DNA of 64,000 nucleotides, taken from positions 310,001 through 374,000 of the forward strand of contig CAWJVM010000006.1 in assembly GCA_963846315.1 (NCBI GenBank). The letters are read 5' to 3'. The notes beneath the pieces were generated by a model. The model was not told the DNA's origin. It made no database searches and saw nothing but the letters and a program-made list of their open reading frames with translations. Below are positions 28,160-37,147 of this stretch, piece by piece. Source of the DNA: RPQJ01 sp963846315. Its GTDB lineage: Bacteria > Pseudomonadota > Gammaproteobacteria > Steroidobacterales > Steroidobacteraceae. Position numbers and translations under genes: made by a program. The first letter of the stretch is position 1. The number at the start of each line of letters is the position of its first letter.

Positions 28160-29611
28160 ATGCTCGACATGCAGCGCAGGCTCTCGACGCCTTTCCTCGT
28201 CCTGCTCACGCTGCCTGCGACCGCGATGGGGTTCGCGCTGTCGGTGCAGATCTCGGCGCTCAGCTGGATCCTCTCGACCAAGTACGGCCTCGACCTGCAC
28301 GACATCGGTCTCGTCTGGGCCGCGGGCCCGCTCGCCGGCATCGTGGGCCAGGTGTTGATCGGCATCCTGAGCGACGAGGTCTGGCTCTGGGGCGGGCGGC
28401 GGCGGCCCTTCCTGATCATCGGTGGCACGTTGGCGGCGATGATGCTGCTGGCACTGCCTTCCATCGGTGTGATCTCCGAACGGCTTGGCACCGACGGCAT
28501 CCTGGGCGTGGCGATCGCCGTCGCCATCGCGCTCGACCTCTCGATCAACGTCAGCTTCAATCCTGCGCGCTCGCTGATCACCGACGTGACGCCGGAAGGT
28601 GCCGAGCGCACGCGCGGCTACACCTGGATGCAGACGGTGTCCGGAAGCTTCGGCGTGATGGCGTATGCGATCGGCGCCGTGTTCGGCAACTTCGCGCTGA
28701 TTTACGTCGGGGCGGGCATCGTGCTGCTGTTCTCGGTGCTGCCGGTGTTCGCGGTGACGGAGCCGCGTGAATTGCCTCGCACCGAAGCCTCCGGTGGCGA
28801 GCGGGTGAGCATAGGGAACGTCTTGCGGTTGATCGAGCCGCTGTGGGCGTTCCTTCTTTACGACATCGTCGCGATGGGCTTGCGCCTCGCGGGGATCACG
28901 CCGACAGGCTACGGCCTGGAGATCGCGTTCGGCATGCTGGCAGCCGTATTGATCTGGCGGTCGCTTGCGGTCGGCCTGCAAGGCTCGCACGGAGCGGATG
29001 ACTATGCGGATTACCGCAAGGTGCTCGCAGCGAACTCGCTGAGCTGGATCGGCATGCAGACGATGTTCGTTTACATGATCGCCTTTGCCCAGCAGCGTTT
29101 TCCTTCACTCGGAGCGGACGACGTCGGCAAGGTGCTGTCGACGAGTTTCCTGGCGCTGAATGCAGTCGCGGCTTTGCTGCCGGCGTTGGTGCTGCTGCCG
29201 CTCGCACGGAAGTTCGGCGAGGTACGCGTTCACGCTGCGAGCCTCGCCACGATGGCGGTCGCTTTTGCAGGCATCTATTTATTCGCCCGCACGCCGTTTG
29301 CGCTGTACATGCTGATGGCATTACTCGGCATCGGCTGGGCCGCGATCGTCAGCCTGCCATTTTCCATCATGTCGCAGCGCGTCGAACCTGCCCGTATCGG
29401 GCTGTACATGGGCGTTTTCAACCTGTCGATCGTCTTGCCACAACTGGTCGTGAGCCTGGGCGTGGGCAGGTTCATCAGCGCCGCGTCCGACAAGGGGCTG
29501 ATTTTTTTGATCGGCGCCGCCAGCATGGCACTGTCCGCGATCGCCTGGCGCAGCGTTTCGGCTCGGACTCGGGGACGAGTCGAGACTTCGATCGCCGGCG
29601 GGTCTCACTGA
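28160..29611 (+). CDS. MFS sugar:proton symporter, second copy
   Basis: A 483-residue, 12-helix transporter of the same glycoside/sucrose/maltose type as the gene at 17872-19374. Shared features are the early NVS...FNPARSL / SMEPFRAL segment after helix 4, the loop WGGRRRPFLIIGG and the late block IGWAAIVSLPFSIMSQRVEP. It is the last gene of the amylase-esterase-MFS operon; ATG 28160 follows AAAGGA. It likely imports maltose or small maltodextrins. Sequence divergence from the other MFS copy suggests different sugars rather than a recent duplication. Confidence 0.88.
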   Translation: MLDMQRRLSTPFLVLLTLPATAMGFALSVQISALSWILSTKYGLDLHDIGLVWAAGPLAGIVGQVLIGILSDEVWLWGGRRRPFLIIGGTLAAMMLLALPSIGVISERLGTDGILGVAIAVAIALDLSINVSFNPARSLITDVTPEGAERTRGYTWMQTVSGSFGVMAYAIGAVFGNFALIYVGAGIVLLFSVLPVFAVTEPRELPRTEASGGERVSIGNVLRLIEPLWAFLLYDIVAMGLRLAGITPTGYGLEIAFGMLAAVLIWRSLAVGLQGSHGADDYADYRKVLAANSLSWIGMQTMFVYMIAFAQQRFPSLGADDVGKVLSTSFLALNAVAALLPALVLLPLARKFGEVRVHAASLATMAVAFAGIYLFARTPFALYMLMALLGIGWAAIVSLPFSIMSQRVEPARIGLYMGVFNLSIVLPQLVVSLGVGRFISAASDKGLIFLIGAASMALSAIAWRSVSARTRGRVETSIAGGSH

Positions 29612-29651
29612 CTCGACGCGTGGTGCTGGCGTGGACACATTCGATGGCGCT

Positions 29652-29691
29652 ACAAAAGAAAAAGCCCCCGCCGGCGAGCCGACGAGGGCTT
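29652..29691 (-). terminator. Rho-independent terminator of the TonB-dependent receptor gene
   Basis: On the minus strand a GC-rich stem (AAGCCCTCGTCGGC against CGGCGGGGGCTT) is followed by TTTTTCTTTTGT. It is about 50 bp past the receptor stop. The convergent MFS transcript would read the same hairpin without a T-tract. Confidence 0.85.
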
Positions 29692-29742
29692 GAATCTGCA
29701 GACACCGTGCCGGCATCAAGCCGGCACGGGTCGGCCTGGCCG

Positions 29743-32580
29743 TTAGCGGAACTTGTAGTTCAGGCCCAGCAGGTACTGCGTGCCGTACTCCTGGTAATCA
29801 AGGACACGAGCCGGCGCCTCGACGTACGCCACGTACGGCTCGTTGGTCAGGTTGTTGACCTGGAACAGGATCTGCAACCCTTCGAGCGCGTTGCCACTGA
29901 ACGCGTAGCTCAACTGCGCGTCCGTGATCATGTCGGAATCCACGAAACGCAGCGCGCGATCGTTCGCAAAGTTCGTCACTTCGCCGATGTACTCGGAACG
30001 GTAGCGAGTTGCGATGCGAGCGCCGAAGCCATACTTCTCGTAATACAGCGTCGCACTCCAGACATCCTGTGAGAGACCCGGCAGTGGGATGTTGGTCTTC
30101 GCGTTGTTGTTGATGTTGCCCGCGACCTCGATGTCGCTATCCGTGTACGAGTAGCTGAGGATCGCGCCGAAGCCCTCGAGCGCGTCTGCGAACATGTCGA
30201 ACGGGACCGACGCAGCGAACTCGAGACCCCACAGGTACCCACCCTCGCCATTGACGGGGCCGGAATAGTTGCCCGTGGTCTGCGGAGTCACGCCCGGATC
30301 GAAGTAGCCCGGAGGCAGCGACTCCAGCACGTCCGTGAAGTCGTGATTCGGGTCGGTCTGCGTATAGATGTAGCTATCCAGGTCCTTGTAGAACGTCGCT
30401 GCCGAGACATAACCCTTGTTCTCGTAGAAGAACTTCTCGTAGGACACGTCGAATGCCCAGGCCCGCCACGGGTCCAGCCTCGGGTTGCCGCCACTGCCAC
30501 TTGGTATGCCGGTCGACCGGTTGAAACCGACATCCTGGGAAGCCTTGAGTTGGTCCATGCGCGCGCGGGCCATTTCTTCCGCAATGCCGACGCGGATCGC
30601 CTGGCTGTCCGGCAACTGGAACGCAAAGTTCAACTGCGGCAGGACATCGGTATAGGTCTTGCCATCAGTGAACTCGATGATCTGCTGTTGCGGCGAGTAC
30701 GCGTTTTCGACCCGCCATGACGTGGAGCTTTGATCCGTGCTGATGATCTGCAGGCCGAGGTTGCCGCGCAGGGTCACTGTGTCGGAAATGTCGTAGCTCA
30801 TCTCGCCGCGGACATAACCGGTGACTACTTCTTCGTCCACCGTCCAGTTCTTTGGCAACAGCCACGGTGTCGAGGTACCTTCGTTGTAGACGATGGGCAG
30901 GTAGTAGTCACGCAGCGCCTGATTTACGTTCCACGCCAGCGCACGTCCCGCGTTCGCATAATTCAGGTTCGTGGGCCTGATCGGGTTGGTCACGGTGACC
31001 GCGGCGCCTTCCGGTGTATTGATGCCGCCTTCGTCACCCGTCTTGACCTTGCTGCGGTCGCTGTAATTCGCGCCGAAAGCGATCTGGGTGAAATACCACA
31101 GCTCGGCTTCGCGGATCGCGTCCACGCGGAAAGACGTCAGCTCGTCCTCGATGCTGGCGAGCTTCGACCAGCCCGAACCGAACGGCGTTGGGCCGAGCAG
31201 GACGCGAGACGGGTCTGCGTAATCGTTCTGGAACGTGAGCGTCGGCATGTTGCCGTTGCGCAGATTGAAAGTACCGGTGTCGTAATCGAACCGCTGTCCG
31301 TCCGAGCCGGCGATCGCGGCATTGGTCTCGTACTGCTCTTGCTCGCGCTCGGCCTTCGAATAGCTGAGATCAGCCACGAGGGTCCAGGAGTCGCTCAGCA
31401 TGAATTCGTTGCGCCAACCGCCGGCCAGGATCTTGTCGTCGGTCAGGAACAGGAAGTTGCGGGCCATTGGCGCGACGTTGTTGAGCGTGCCGGCGACCGC
31501 GCCGCCGCCCCGCACCGTCACGTCAGTGAAGTTGATCGGCAGGTTGTCCGGAACGCCAGGATCGTCCACAGCCGGCTGCCACGAGGCCGTCGGAACCTCG
31601 AGCATGCGCGCGTTGTTCGTCTGGTCCATCGTCGAGTAGTACACGTCGAGCGAAGTGTTGTAGAAGTCGTTGGGCTCGAACTGGACGGCAGCCATGAAGC
31701 CGTCACGCACGGTCGACCCCATGTCCGCGCGGACCTTGAAGCCTTCCGTCAGGTAAACATCGCCCGGCACGCCAGGGTTCACGTTTGCACCCGGCGACGA
31801 TGCCGATGCCAGCTTCCACGGCTCATACGTGCCGTAGCCTGCGGTCGCGAGCGGCGAATCGAGGTGCGCGTAGCCGAACGCGAAACCCAGCTTGCCGTCC
31901 ATGAACTGGTCGATGTACGAGAAGCTGGCGCGGTAGCCCGTGTCGTCCGAATCTGCGCCGAGGTTGTCGTTGGAGTTCTTCTCGCCGCGCAGGTTCAGCA
32001 CGACGGCCTGCTTGCCGTATTCGAGCGGACGCACGGTGCGCAGGTCGATGGTGCCTGCGAGGCCCTGGCCGACGAGCTTTGCGTCGGGCGTCTTGAAGAC
32101 GACGACCTGGCTGATCAGTTCGGAGGGGTACTGGTCGAATTCGACGTTGCGGTTGTCACCGGTGCTCACCTGCTCGCGGCCGTTCAGCAGCGCGGTGGTG
32201 AAACCCGGGTCCGTGCCGCGCAGGCTGATCGCCGAGGCGCGGCCTTCCGCGCGCTGTGACGTGAGGCCCGGCAGGCGCGAGATCGACTCGGCGATGCTCG
32301 TGTCCGGCAACTTGCCGATGTCTTCCGCCGAAATCGCTTCGACGATACTCATCGCTTCCTGCTTGACCGCGATCGCGCTGACGATGCCGGCGCGGATGCC
32401 GGTCACGACGATCTCTTCGAGCTCTCCCTCGGCGGCGGGCGCGGCTTGCGCGTGCACCATGCCAGGCATGCCGAGCGCAACAGCGATCGCGAGCGACAGC
32501 GCGGTACGGCGGGTCGGATAAAGAATCGAACTGAAACGGTCAGCGGCGCGCTTGTCGCCGGACTGCAAATGCTTGGCCAC
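29743..32580 (-). CDS. TonB-dependent receptor for maltodextrin/starch products
   Basis: A 945-residue outer-membrane receptor. A signal peptide (about 24-45, ALSLAIAVALGMPGMVHAQ) is followed by a TonB-box-like segment (ELEEIVVTG) and a plug domain (SIVEAISAEDIGKLPDTSIAE, RLPGLTSQRAEGRASAISLRG). The plug leads to a 22-strand-type barrel ending YLLGLNYKFR. The plug style (ISAEDIGKLPD) is typical of carbohydrate receptors in gammaproteobacteria and Caulobacter-like bacteria. No SusD-like partner is present. Substrate assignment rests on the neighbours and on the shared LacI-type operator 83 bp upstream of the start. Confidence 0.9.
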   Translation of the reverse strand: MAKHLQSGDKRAADRFSSILYPTRRTALSLAIAVALGMPGMVHAQAAPAAEGELEEIVVTGIRAGIVSAIAVKQEAMSIVEAISAEDIGKLPDTSIAESISRLPGLTSQRAEGRASAISLRGTDPGFTTALLNGREQVSTGDNRNVEFDQYPSELISQVVVFKTPDAKLVGQGLAGTIDLRTVRPLEYGKQAVVLNLRGEKNSNDNLGADSDDTGYRASFSYIDQFMDGKLGFAFGYAHLDSPLATAGYGTYEPWKLASASSPGANVNPGVPGDVYLTEGFKVRADMGSTVRDGFMAAVQFEPNDFYNTSLDVYYSTMDQTNNARMLEVPTASWQPAVDDPGVPDNLPINFTDVTVRGGGAVAGTLNNVAPMARNFLFLTDDKILAGGWRNEFMLSDSWTLVADLSYSKAEREQEQYETNAAIAGSDGQRFDYDTGTFNLRNGNMPTLTFQNDYADPSRVLLGPTPFGSGWSKLASIEDELTSFRVDAIREAELWYFTQIAFGANYSDRSKVKTGDEGGINTPEGAAVTVTNPIRPTNLNYANAGRALAWNVNQALRDYYLPIVYNEGTSTPWLLPKNWTVDEEVVTGYVRGEMSYDISDTVTLRGNLGLQIISTDQSSTSWRVENAYSPQQQIIEFTDGKTYTDVLPQLNFAFQLPDSQAIRVGIAEEMARARMDQLKASQDVGFNRSTGIPSGSGGNPRLDPWRAWAFDVSYEKFFYENKGYVSAATFYKDLDSYIYTQTDPNHDFTDVLESLPPGYFDPGVTPQTTGNYSGPVNGEGGYLWGLEFAASVPFDMFADALEGFGAILSYSYTDSDIEVAGNINNNAKTNIPLPGLSQDVWSATLYYEKYGFGARIATRYRSEYIGEVTNFANDRALRFVDSDMITDAQLSYAFSGNALEGLQILFQVNNLTNEPYVAYVEAPARVLDYQEYGTQYLLGLNYKFR

Positions 32581-32662
32581 GGATAGCCCCCTGGTTTGAA
32601 AAAGGTGTAGTGCTCACCCAACACGGGATGCTAGTCGCCTAGCAAAACCACTTGCAATGGCG

Positions 32663-32676
32663 TGCAACCGTATTCA
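32663..32676. promoter_or_regulatory. LacI-type operator in the TonB-dependent receptor promoter
   Basis: TGCAACCGTATTCA differs at one base from the operator at 25279. On the minus strand it lies just upstream of a candidate promoter (TTGCAA, 18 bp, TAGCAT) reading into the receptor. It is joined by a perfect 12-bp palindrome CATTGATCAATG at 32675-32686 and by TTGCA/TGCAA arms at 32652-32667. Confidence 0.65.
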
Positions 32677-32725
32677 TTGATCAATGAGCTAACGTTGCCA
32701 AAAGGCAACACGATGGGACTAGGGG

Positions 32726-34922
32726 TTAACCCTGACGCGCTGACGCGCGGGCAGAATGCACGTCGCGCAGCAGCGCGCGGACGGCATCTCGGCCGAAGAG
32801 TTCGTCGATCCGGCAGGCCATCTTGCGCTGCCAGTTCGCGTGTTCCTCATGGGTCCCGGGCACGTTGACCGGATCCGGCATGCCGATGAGGTCTTCGGCC
32901 TGCAGGACGACCAGCGCCGCAGCCGTGCGCGCGAGATACACATGGATCGCGTGCGACAGCGCATCCGTGTACGCATCCGGCGCTGCCGAAGCACCCGCCG
33001 GCTGCAGTCCGTTGGCTTCGAGCGCGGCCAGCAGCGCGTGCCGGTCGCGCACGCGCTCGTCCGCCACGTACCGGCGCATTTCCTCGCTCGGGTACAGCGA
33101 CAGCCGTTGGCGCAGGTCGATGTCGCCGCCCGACCAGTAGCCGCGCAACGTCGGCAAGTCGTGCGTGGTGACGGTCGCAATCGCGCGACGCGGATAGCCG
33201 CCCGGTGCGATGAAGGTGCCGTCGGGATGCTTCTCGAACAGCAGCACGCGATACGAGTACACCGCGCGGTCACCCATGGCCCGCGACATCTCGGGTGGCA
33301 CGGTGCCGAGGTCCTCGCCGACGACGAGGCAATCGTGCAACTCGCTTTCGAGCGCCAGCACCGACATCAGGTCGTCGAGCGGATAGTGGACGTAGCCGCC
33401 TTCGGTCGAGCCCAGGCCGACCGGGACCCACCATTGCCGGAACAGCGCCATCACGTGATCGAGCCGCAGCGCGCCGAAGTGCCGCATGTTCGCGGCGACC
33501 AGGTGACGGAACGGCCGGTACTGCTCCGCGATGAGCACGTTCGGATCCTGCGGCGGGATGCCCCAGTCCTGGCCCTTGAGCGCCAGCGCATCGGGCGGCG
33601 CGCCGACGCCGGCGCCCTTGCGATACAGCGCCTGGTCGGACCAGGTCTCGGATCCGCTGGGGTTCACACCCACCGCGTAATCGCCATACAGTCCGATCGC
33701 CATGCCGAGCTGGCGGCCGAGCGCCTGCGCCTCGCCCAGTTGTTCATCCGCCAGCCACTGCAGCCACGCATGGAACTCGACTGCGTCCGCGTGCAGCTTC
33801 TCGAACGCAGCCACGCCGGGGTGCGTCGGATCCCGCAGTTCCTCAGGCCACATCGGCCAGCCCCAGTAGCGGTGACCATCGATCGAACGCAGGTGACCGT
33901 CGATGGCGTCATGCAATGCATGGCGACGCAAGGATTCGCCACGCTCGGCGAGGTAAGCACCGAACTGCGTGGAGCGTGTCGAGGGGCGCAGGACTGAGTC
34001 GTGCCGGAACTGCGCATGCAGCAGCTTGAGCACACGCAACTTCACCTGCGCGACACCGGGGTAGTCGACGCAGGGCGTCGCGCGCAGGCGAGCCAGTTCG
34101 GCCTGGAACTCGCCGGCCTGCACGGTGGCCCGCGCCTCGTCGCAGTACTCGAACTCCGGTACGCGCTCGATCGCGATGTACAGCACGTTCAGGAAATGCC
34201 GTGACGACGGGCTGTACGGGCTGAACTGCCACGGATTACCAGGAAACAGGGCATGCAGCGGATTGAGTCCGATGAACGCGGCACCTTGCTCCGCGCACGT
34301 GCGCACGACGGCAGCGAGGTCCGCGAAGTCGCCGATACCCCAGTTCTGCTCCGAGCGCAGCGTGTAGAGCTGCACCGCCACGCCCCACAACCGGCCACCG
34401 TCGTGCAGCACGGCCGGCTCGTGACACGCCCGCGGTGCCACCACGAGTGCGCACGATTCGCTCGCGCCGCCCTCGAGCGCCGACCTGCAGGGTGTGATAC
34501 CCGCGCGGCAGATCGCCCGGCAGCGACAGCTCGCGCCGCGTCTGCCAGCGGCCGTCGACTTCGCGTCGTTCGTGTTCCTGCAGGTCCGCCGCGCGTGCGC
34601 GACCACGAATCTCGTAACCGCCATCGACGACGATGCGCCAGTCGAGTTCGCGTTCGAGCGAATCTGCCGGCACCGCCAGCATCACGCCATTGCGGTGCGG
34701 ATGCACGACCGCGACCGGCGGCAACAGCGAACGCAGCCGGCCCGTCTCGTGTTCATGCAGTTCGCGCTCGATCGCCGCCGGATCGGTGGTGGGGCACCCC
34801 ATCGCCGCCAGGATCGCCGTCTTGGTCTCGCGGCTGATCTGCAGCAGGTCGCCACGATAGTTGTGGTACGCGTCGCCGATGCCGCGCTGCCTGGCGAGTT
34901 GATCGAGCAATGAGTCGAGCAT
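32726..34922 (-). CDS. malQ: 4-alpha-glucanotransferase (amylomaltase, GH77), frame broken near 34478
   Basis: MalQ disproportionates maltodextrins by transferring glucan chains. The N-terminal part (MLDSLLDQLARQRGIGDAYH..., from ATG 34922) and the catalytic part are in different frames. Adding one GC at 34475-34481 (minus strand GGCGCTC to GGCGCGCTC) joins them as LQVGALEGGASES and gives about 732 residues, normal for long MalQ. Catalytic motifs are intact: RLDHVMALFRQW (nucleophile Asp), VVGEDLGTVP (acid Glu) and TTHDLPTLRGYW (Asp). It sits between glgX, 69 bp upstream on the same strand, and the receptor gene. As written, neither fragment would be a full enzyme. Confidence 0.85.
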
Positions 34923-34991
34923 GCGGTACCGTCCGGTTGGCGGTCGCGACGATGCCCTACGTACGGGACCGCCGCAAGTGTCTTGATCCGA

Positions 34992-37140
34992 TCAGGCGGC
35001 GCGCGACTCCAGCAGCACCGTGCTTTGCGGCTGCAGCGCGAGGCGCGTGCCTGCCGCAAGACTGGCCGTCACGCGCGGCGGCAGTTCGTGACTGGTGTCG
35101 AACAACACGCCCCAGGTCGAACCTTCCGGTCCGGCCGGCAACGTCATCTGCGCCGGCGTATCGTCGGCATTGAAGACGACGAGCAGGTCGCCATTGCGTG
35201 TGCTGCGCGCGGCCGCGCCGTTGAGCAGGACGGCGATCGCCGCCAGCCTGGAATCGTTCCAGTCGGTGTCGGTCATTTCGCGCCCCGACGGGTGCAGCCA
35301 CGTCACGTCCTTGGTGTCGGCGCCGCGCTGGGTGCCCTTCAGGAACGTGTCGCGCCGCAACCAGAGTCGCGATTTGCGCAAGTCGATCAGTCGGCGCACG
35401 AATGCAATCAACGCTGCGTTGCGGTCGGCAAGCGTCCAGTCGATCCAGTTGATCTCGTTGTCCTGGCAGTACGCGTTGTTGTTGCCGCGCTGCGTGCGGC
35501 CGAACTCGTCGCCGGCCACCAGCATGGGCACGCCCTGCGACAGGAACACGGTGGCGAGCAGGTTGCGTGCCTGCCGCGCGCGGGTCGCGAGGATCACCGG
35601 GTCGTCCGTGGGGCCCTCGATGCCGTAATTCGCGCTCAGGTTGTGCGCGTGTCCGTCACGGTTGCCTTCGAGGTTCGCCTCGTTGTGACGGTCCTTGTAG
35701 ACAACGGTGTCATTCAGCGTGAAGCCATCGTGCGCGGCGACGTAATTGATGCTGGCCGTCGGCTTGCGGCCGCGCGCGCGAAACAGATCGCTGGAGCCGG
35801 CGAAGCGCTCGGCGAACGTGCCGACGAGTGGCCGGTCGCCGCGCCAGAACGCGCGCACCGTGTCGCGGTAATGATCGTTCCATTCGGACCAGCCGACCGG
35901 GAACGACCCGAGCTGGTAACCGCCCGCGCCGACGTCCCACGGCTCCGCGATCATCTTCAGGTACGCGAGCTGCGGGTCGGCGCGCAGCGCGGAGAAGAAC
36001 GGCGCCGCCCGGCTGAATCCTTGCCCGTCGCGACCCAGGATGGGCGCGAGGTCGAAACGGAAGCCGTCGACGCGCATGTCCGTGGCCCAGTAGCGCAGGC
36101 AGTCGATCACCATCGCGCGCACCGCGGGCTCGTCGAAGTTGATCGTGTTGCCGCAGCCGGAAAAATTGACGTAGTGCGAGCGGTTGTCGGCGGGCAAACG
36201 GTAGTACACGGCAGTTGTCGAAGCCGCGCAGGCTCAGCGTCGGGCCGTGCTCGTTGCCTTCGGCCGTGTGATTGAACACGACGTCGAGGATGACCTCGAG
36301 CCCTGCCTCGTGCAGCGCGCGCACCATCGTCTTGAACTCGGTGACCGCGTCGTCGACGGCGTAGCTGGGCTCGGGCGCAAACCACGCGAGCGAGTTGTAA
36401 CCCCAGTAGTTGGCGAGGCCGCGCTCGGCCAGGAACTGCTCGCTCACGAACGCCTGCACCGGCATCAGCTCGATCGTCGTCACGCCGAGCCGCTTGAAAT
36501 GCTCGATGACCGCCGGCTCGGCGAGCCCCAGGAACTTGCCGCGCAGATGCGGCGGCACCGCAGGATGCCGCTGCGTGAAGCCCTTGACGTGCACCTCGTA
36601 CACGATCGTGTCGCGCCACGGCACGTTCGGCGAACGCACCTTGGCCCAGTCGAAACTGCCGTCGACCACTTCGGCTCGCGGCACGTACGGCGCACTGTCG
36701 TCGACCGAGGGCTGGTCGTCGCGACCCCGCACGGCACCGAGCAACGAGGGATGCCACTCGAACCTGCCGCGCAGCGATTGCGCGCAGGGATCGACCAGCA
36801 GCTTCGACGGATTGAAGCGCAGGCCACGCGCGGTGTCGTACGGGCCGTGCACGCGGTAGCCGTACTGGAGCCCCGGACCACCGAAACGCGCCGGCAGGAA
36901 GCCGTGCCACAGGTCGCCGGTGCGTGACGGCAGGTCGAGGCGAGCGACTTCGTTGCGACCGCTCGCGTCGAAGAGACACAGCTCGACGCGATCCGCGTTC
37001 GCGGAGAACACGGCGAAATTGGTGCCGCGCCCGGTCCAGTTCGCGCCCAGCGGTTGCGGCGAGCCTGCTTCCAGCCGGGGCGCGCCGGGTCCGGTGTCGA
37101 AGGTCACGTCGTCCTGCGTGACTGGGTCGATCGCGTCCAT
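34992..37140 (-). CDS. glgX: Glycogen debranching enzyme GlgX (GH13_11), frame broken near 36211
   Basis: This enzyme removes alpha-1,6 branches from phosphorylase-limit glycogen. The N-terminal CBM48-like domain (PLGANWTGRGTNFAVFSANADRV...) and first half of the barrel run from ATG 37140. The frame then breaks after SLRGFDN. The second half (VYYRLPADN..., CGNTINFDEP) is in the next frame. Adding one GC at 36209-36213 (minus strand TGCCG to TGCGCCG) gives GFDNCAVYYRL and an uninterrupted protein of about 716 residues. Catalytic residues are in RVDGFRFDLAP, MIAEPWDVG and VAAHDGFTLND. It starts 7 bp after the glgB stop. Confidence 0.86.
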
Positions 37141-37147
37141 CGGGCCA

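Noticed and set aside
36204..36219. Programmed ribosomal frameshifting in glgX
   Set aside because: There is no slippery heptamer or downstream pseudoknot evident, the enzyme family does not use frameshifting, and the same kind of break recurs in unrelated genes.
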